Source of the DNA: Cellulomonas persica
GTDB lineage: Bacteria > Actinomycetota > Actinomycetes > Actinomycetales > Cellulomonadaceae
DNA: 64,000 nt
Assembly (NCBI RefSeq): GCF_007989825.1
Contig: NZ_BJUA01000001.1
Span: 1-64,000, forward strand
Direction: 5' to 3'
In this document: positions 61,230 through 64,000 of the stretch, piece after piece
How the letters are laid out: every line of letters begins with the position of its first letter
Numbering within the stretch: position 1 is the first letter of the stretch
Made by a program: the position numbers and the translations under genes
Notes under the pieces: model-generated
What the model saw: only the letters and a program-made list of their open reading frames with translations
Told to the model about the DNA's origin: nothing
The model's database searches: none

Positions 61230-62231
61230 TCACTCGAGCGCGGCCGCCACCACCCCGCCCGGACCCAGGTGCGCCGTGAGGTCGCCGAGAGCTTCGGCAC
61301 GCACCGCGACCGGCGCGTCCGGGTCGAGCCCGCCGCCGGCGGCGACGGTGAGGTCGTGCAGCGCGCGGACGCACCGCGCGTAGGCGAGCCGGTCGTCGTC
61401 GATGTCGACACGCCCGTACCCCGTGAAGAACGCCGCGGACTGCTCGACGGTGACCGGCGCGTGCGGCAGGACGCCGCCGAGGACGAACAGCAGGTCACTC
61501 TCGGGCGGCGCGACGCACGCGTGTCCCCAGTCCAGCAGCGCGACGTCACGCGGTCCGGTCGCGATCACGTGGCCCACGTGCGCGTCCGCGTGCGTCACGA
61601 CGAGCGGGACGTCGCGCCCCTGCTCGCGCAGGCGGTGCCCCACCCGCACCGCGCGCGCCCGCACCGCCGCCACGCGCGGCCGGGCCGCGACCCATGCGGC
61701 GGCGGTGGCCTCCCCGACCTCGTCGGTCGTGCCGTGGAGCGCACGCGTCACCGCGAGGTCGACGTCGAGCGCGCGTCCCACGGCGGCCGTCGGGTCGAAG
61801 GACTCGCGGGCCAGCCCCGGCACGCTCGCCGGGTCGAGCGCGTGCAGGCGCGCGACGAGCCGTCCGAACGCGGTCCACTGCGGCGGCGTGAGCGCGACGT
61901 CGCGTCCGGTGGGCCCGTCGAGCCACGGCGCGACCGAGAGCCGACCGCCGTCGTGGTCCGCCTCGGCCGCTCCCGCGCGCGTCAGCAACGGCGGTGCGAG
62001 CGCGGCCGGCGCGGGCAGCACGTCCTGCGGACGCTGCGGGATCGTGCGCGCGAGCGCGAGCGCGACCTGCGCCGCGGGCGTCGTCGCCGACGTCCAGCGC
62101 ACCGCGTAGCGGCACGCGCCCGCCGTGGCTCGCCACAGGCGGGCCGTGGCGTGCGCGGTCACGGGCTCGAGGGTCTCGACGTCGAGGCCGAAGTCGTCGC
62201 GCACGCGGTCGCGGACGGCGGTGGTCGTCAC
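61230..62231 (-). CDS. APH/choline-kinase-like phosphotransferase
   Basis: 333-residue kinase-fold protein related to aminoglycoside/homoserine/choline kinases. The catalytic loop reads VVTHADAHVGHVI: the Asp is present, but the Asn that normally follows (HxDxxxxN) is His. The metal-binding Asp is in LLDWGHA. The N-terminal lobe (ARLWRATAGACRYAVRW) and the C-terminal half (YARCVRALHDLTVAAGG) are weakly conserved. Substrate unknown; there is no reason to call it a resistance gene. GTG start, 7 nt after a TAGCGT hexamer, suggests a leaderless mRNA. It is convergent with the first HAD gene and divergent from the second. Confidence 0.75.
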   Translation of the reverse strand: MTTTAVRDRVRDDFGLDVETLEPVTAHATARLWRATAGACRYAVRWTSATTPAAQVALALARTIPQRPQDVLPAPAALAPPLLTRAGAAEADHDGGRLSVAPWLDGPTGRDVALTPPQWTAFGRLVARLHALDPASVPGLARESFDPTAAVGRALDVDLAVTRALHGTTDEVGEATAAAWVAARPRVAAVRARAVRVGHRLREQGRDVPLVVTHADAHVGHVIATGPRDVALLDWGHACVAPPESDLLFVLGGVLPHAPVTVEQSAAFFTGYGRVDIDDDRLAYARCVRALHDLTVAAGGGLDPDAPVAVRAEALGDLTAHLGPGGVVAAALE

Positions 62232-62238
62232 GTGACGC

Positions 62239-62244
62239 ACGCTA
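62239..62244 (-). promoter_or_regulatory. Candidate -10 element for leaderless phosphotransferase gene
   Basis: TAGCGT on the minus strand fits TANNNT exactly and ends 7 nt before the GTG at 62231; no Shine-Dalgarno is present. Confidence 0.45.
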
Positions 62245-62362
62245 GGCAGCGGGTGTTGCGTCGAGGTTGCCGCCGCGTGCCCATCACGACACGACGACCT
62301 CACGGCCGTCCCCGTCCGCGCGGCGTCCACGCGACCCCGCCGGATGCGGCTCAGGCGGATGG

Positions 62363-62368
62363 CAGGAT
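62363..62368 (+). promoter_or_regulatory. Candidate -10 element for second leaderless HAD gene
   Basis: CAGGAT ends 6 nt before the GTG at 62375. The GGATCG overlap could also be read as a weak Shine-Dalgarno, so confidence is modest. Confidence 0.35.
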
Positions 62369-62374
62369 CGTGGG

Positions 62375-63055
62375 GTGACTGCCGTGGTGCTGCTGGATCT
62401 CGACGGGACGCTCATCGACTCCGGGGAGGGCGTCGTGGCGTCCCTGCGCGAGGGCTTCGTGGGCGCGGGCCTGCGGGCCCCGGACGACGACGTGCTCCGG
62501 TCGTTCATCGGTCCCCCGATCCACGACTCCGCGCGGCGCGTCGGCGTCCCACCCGAGCTGCACGACGCAGTCGTCGCCGGCTACCAACGCGCCTTCGCCG
62601 AGCGCGGCAACCTCCTCGCGCGCGTGTTCGACGGTGTCCCGCAGGCGCTGGCTGCCCTCCGGGACGCGGGTGCGCGCCTCGTCGTCGCGACCGCCAAGCC
62701 GCACACGTTCGCGGTCCCCGTGCTCGAGCACCTGGGGCTCGCGCCCCTGCTCGACGGCGTGTTCGGCGCACCTGACGACGAGAGCGACACGAAGGGCCAG
62801 ATCATCGCGCGGGCCCTGGCGTCGGTCGGTCCCGACGTGCAGGCCGTGATGGTGGGCGACCGCGAGCACGACGTCGAGGGCGCGCGCGGGAACGGGCTCG
62901 CGTGCGTCGGCGTGCTGTGGGGCTTCGGCGACCGCGCCGAGCTCGAGGCCGCAGGTGCACGTGCCGTCGTCGCAGCGCCCGAGGAGCTCGTCGCCGCCGT
63001 GCTGCGGCTCGTCGGGCTCGACCCCCTCGACGGGACGGTCGAGCTCGCCGGCTGA
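62375..63055 (+). CDS. HAD-superfamily phosphatase, second copy
   Basis: 226-residue HAD hydrolase of the same subfamily as the gene at 60444. Motifs: [12 protein letters not shown] (I), VVATAKPHTF (II), SDTKGQIIARAL (III Lys) and VMVGDREHDVEGARGNGL (IV). The cap (EGFVGAGLRAPDDDVLRSFIGPPIHDS) is Gph-like. Compared with the first copy it lacks the 35-residue Pro-rich N-terminal arm. Same direction, with one minus-strand gene between, suggesting an old duplication or paralogue pair. Substrate unknown. GTG start. Confidence 0.88.
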   Translation: MTAVVLLDLDGTLIDSGEGVVASLREGFVGAGLRAPDDDVLRSFIGPPIHDSARRVGVPPELHDAVVAGYQRAFAERGNLLARVFDGVPQALAALRDAGARLVVATAKPHTFAVPVLEHLGLAPLLDGVFGAPDDESDTKGQIIARALASVGPDVQAVMVGDREHDVEGARGNGLACVGVLWGFGDRAELEAAGARAVVAAPEELVAAVLRLVGLDPLDGTVELAG

Positions 63056-63084
63056 ACCCTCGGCCTGCGCCGACGGGCCGCGGC

Positions 63085-63597
63085 TCAGCGGCTCGGCGTG
63101 ACCGGGTCGAGCGCCGACCAGGGGAACGTGATCCAGCGGTCGGTGCGCCGCCACACGTAGTCCGGGTCGATCACCGAGTGCGGCTTGGCGTACAGCACCG
63201 CCGTGCGGGCCTCGTCGCAGTGCTCCGCGATCAGCCGCTGGACGAGTGCGAGCGTCTCCCCCGTGTCCGCGACGTCGTCGACGACGAGGGCACGGGTGCC
63301 GCTCAGCGCGGACGTGTCGAGCAGCGGCGGCAGCACCGCGGGCTCGGGCAGGCGCGAGTCGATGCCCGTGTAGAACTCGACGTTGAGGGTCCCGACCGCC
63401 TTGGTGCCGAGCGCGTAGGCGATCGCACCGCCCGGCGGCAGCCCGCCGCGCGCGACGGCCACCACGACGTCGGGAGTGAAGCCCGAGTCGACGACCGCCT
63501 GCGCGATCTCGCGCGACGCGCGTCCGAAGGTCTCCCAGTCCAGCACCTCGCGGTCGCTCGGGAGCTGCTGCCCCTCGCCCGCCTCCGTCGTCGCCAT
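63085..63597 (-). CDS. Phosphoribosyltransferase (type I PRTase)
   Basis: 170-residue protein of the xanthine/guanine/hypoxanthine-like PRTase family. The PRPP loop is ALVVDDVADTGETLALV near residue 103; upstream is VVAVARGGLPPGGAIAYALG, and downstream AVLYAKPHSVIDPDYVWRRTDRWITFPW, a pattern of Gpt-like (xanthine/guanine) enzymes. It likely salvages a purine base, but substrate is not assigned. Start is ATG (MATTEAGEGQQ). Convergent with the second HAD gene, with only 29 bp between stops. Confidence 0.85.
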   Translation of the reverse strand: MATTEAGEGQQLPSDREVLDWETFGRASREIAQAVVDSGFTPDVVVAVARGGLPPGGAIAYALGTKAVGTLNVEFYTGIDSRLPEPAVLPPLLDTSALSGTRALVVDDVADTGETLALVQRLIAEHCDEARTAVLYAKPHSVIDPDYVWRRTDRWITFPWSALDPVTPSR

Positions 63598-63663
63598 GTG
63601 CGCATCATCTCCCGGCCCGTCCGCACGCCGGCACCGGCCCTGCGCAAGCCGGACGAACGGGAC

Positions 63664-63694
63664 TTGCGGTTGACGCGACGTCAACTTCTACCGT
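63664..63694 (+). promoter_or_regulatory. MerR-type promoter with 19-bp spacer and dyad
   Basis: TTGCGG (63664-63669) and TACCGT (63689-63694) can serve as -35 and -10 with a 19-bp spacer, the long spacing typical of MerR-regulated promoters. The spacer holds the perfect inverted repeat GTTGACG-CGA-CGTCAAC (63669-63685), a probable binding site for the MerR protein encoded 33 bp downstream. Confidence 0.6.
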
Positions 63695-63727
63695 GGACCA
63701 GGACCGCACGTCCGCGAAGGAGGAGTG

Positions 63728-64000
63728 ATGGAGGCGTCCATCCAGGAGGTCGCCCGGCTGACGGGCACGACGAGCCGCACCCTGCGTCACTACGACGCCG
63801 TCGGGCTGCTGCCGCCGAGCCGCGTCACCGCGAGCGGCCAGCGCTGGTACGACGACGAAGCGCTCGTCCGGCTGCAGCGCATCCTGCTGCTGCGCGACCT
63901 CGGGCTCGGGCTGACGGAGATCGGCCGGGTGCTGGACCGCGAGCAGGACGAGAGCGCGGCCCTGCGCCGCCACCTCGCGTGGCTGCGCGACGAGCAGCAG
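63728..64000 (+). CDS. MerR family regulator (cut by window end)
   Basis: The first 91 residues are visible. The N-terminal winged helix-turn-helix is typical of MerR: VARLTGTTSRTLRHYDAVGLLPPSR, then YDDEALVRLQRILLLRDLGLGLTEIGRVLD, and the beginning of the dimerisation helix. The HYD.VGLL and LRDLGL wording is like TipA-type MerR regulators, so a TipAS drug-binding domain may follow, but it is outside the window. ATG preceded by AAGGAGG. Probably autoregulated through the dyad at 63669-63685. Confidence 0.85.
   Translation, partial: MEASIQEVARLTGTTSRTLRHYDAVGLLPPSRVTASGQRWYDDEALVRLQRILLLRDLGLGLTEIGRVLDREQDESAALRRHLAWLRDEQQ

Noticed and set aside
61230..62231. Antibiotic resistance kinase
   Set aside because: Only fold-level similarity to APH; the catalytic loop deviates and no resistance context is present.

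Overview
The window is chromosomal core DNA of a very GC-rich actinobacterium. I estimate GC at well above 70 %, with third codon positions almost always G or C. Gene content and order point to Micrococcales, probably Cellulomonas or a close relative. The evidence is the block rpsB-tsf-pyrH-frr-cdsA-rlmN-dxr-rseP-ispG-proS-rimP-nusA-ylxR-infB, a whiG/fliA-type sigma gene beside rpsB, actinobacterial families (DUF4439, DUF4081-GNAT, DUF2469, DUF4233), and a secreted pectate lyase with a ricin-type carbohydrate-binding domain. I found no rRNA, tRNA, CRISPR array, insertion sequence or prophage. Nearly all genes lie on the minus strand, so most operons read from right to left; plus-strand genes are isolated single insertions.

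Layout, left to right. 1-5.1 kb: infB, ylxR, nusA, rimP, one overlapping operon for translation and transcription factors. 5.2-10.1 kb: a lipoprotein, proS, an Fpg/Nei DNA glycosylase and an acetyltransferase. 10.1-21.6 kb: ispG, rseP and dxr, a DivIVA-repeat protein, rlmN, cdsA, frr, pyrH, tsf, rpsB. 22-30.5 kb: an M23 peptidase, the sigma factor, xerC, dprA, comM, yraN, DUF2469, rnhB, lepB. 30.6-34 kb: rplS, trmD, rimM, khpA, rpsP and a membrane protein. 34.3-42 kb: an amidohydrolase, ffh, the nitrogen operon amtB-glnB-glnD, and ftsY. 42-48.7 kb: the pectate lyase, a small membrane protein, smc, ndk and DUF4233. 48.7-55.3 kb: a DHA2-type efflux pump, its probable TetR regulator, a PTS-dependent dihydroxyacetone kinase operon (dhaK-dhaL-dhaM) and folC. 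55.4-64 kb: a secreted beta-helix protein, ileS behind a T-box leader, two HAD phosphatases, an APH-like kinase, a phosphoribosyltransferase and the start of a MerR regulator cut by the window end.

How genes work together: SRP targeting is represented by ffh and ftsY, with lepB cleaving exported proteins; IspG and Dxr serve the MEP isoprenoid pathway; CdsA makes CDP-diacylglycerol; AmtB, PII and GlnD form ammonium uptake and nitrogen signalling; DhaK/L/M phosphorylate dihydroxyacetone using PEP-derived phosphate.

The most interesting features are regulatory or architectural. They are the ileS T-box with an ATC specifier; several genes with a -10-like hexamer 6-7 nt before the start codon and no Shine-Dalgarno (probable leaderless mRNAs), including a 22-codon ORF overlapping folC; a GlnD that ends before its ACT domains; GlnR-like half-sites before amtB; a chain of mini-ORFs between ylxR and infB; and short tandem repeats at several gene ends. 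I did not find a convincing wholly new multi-gene system.
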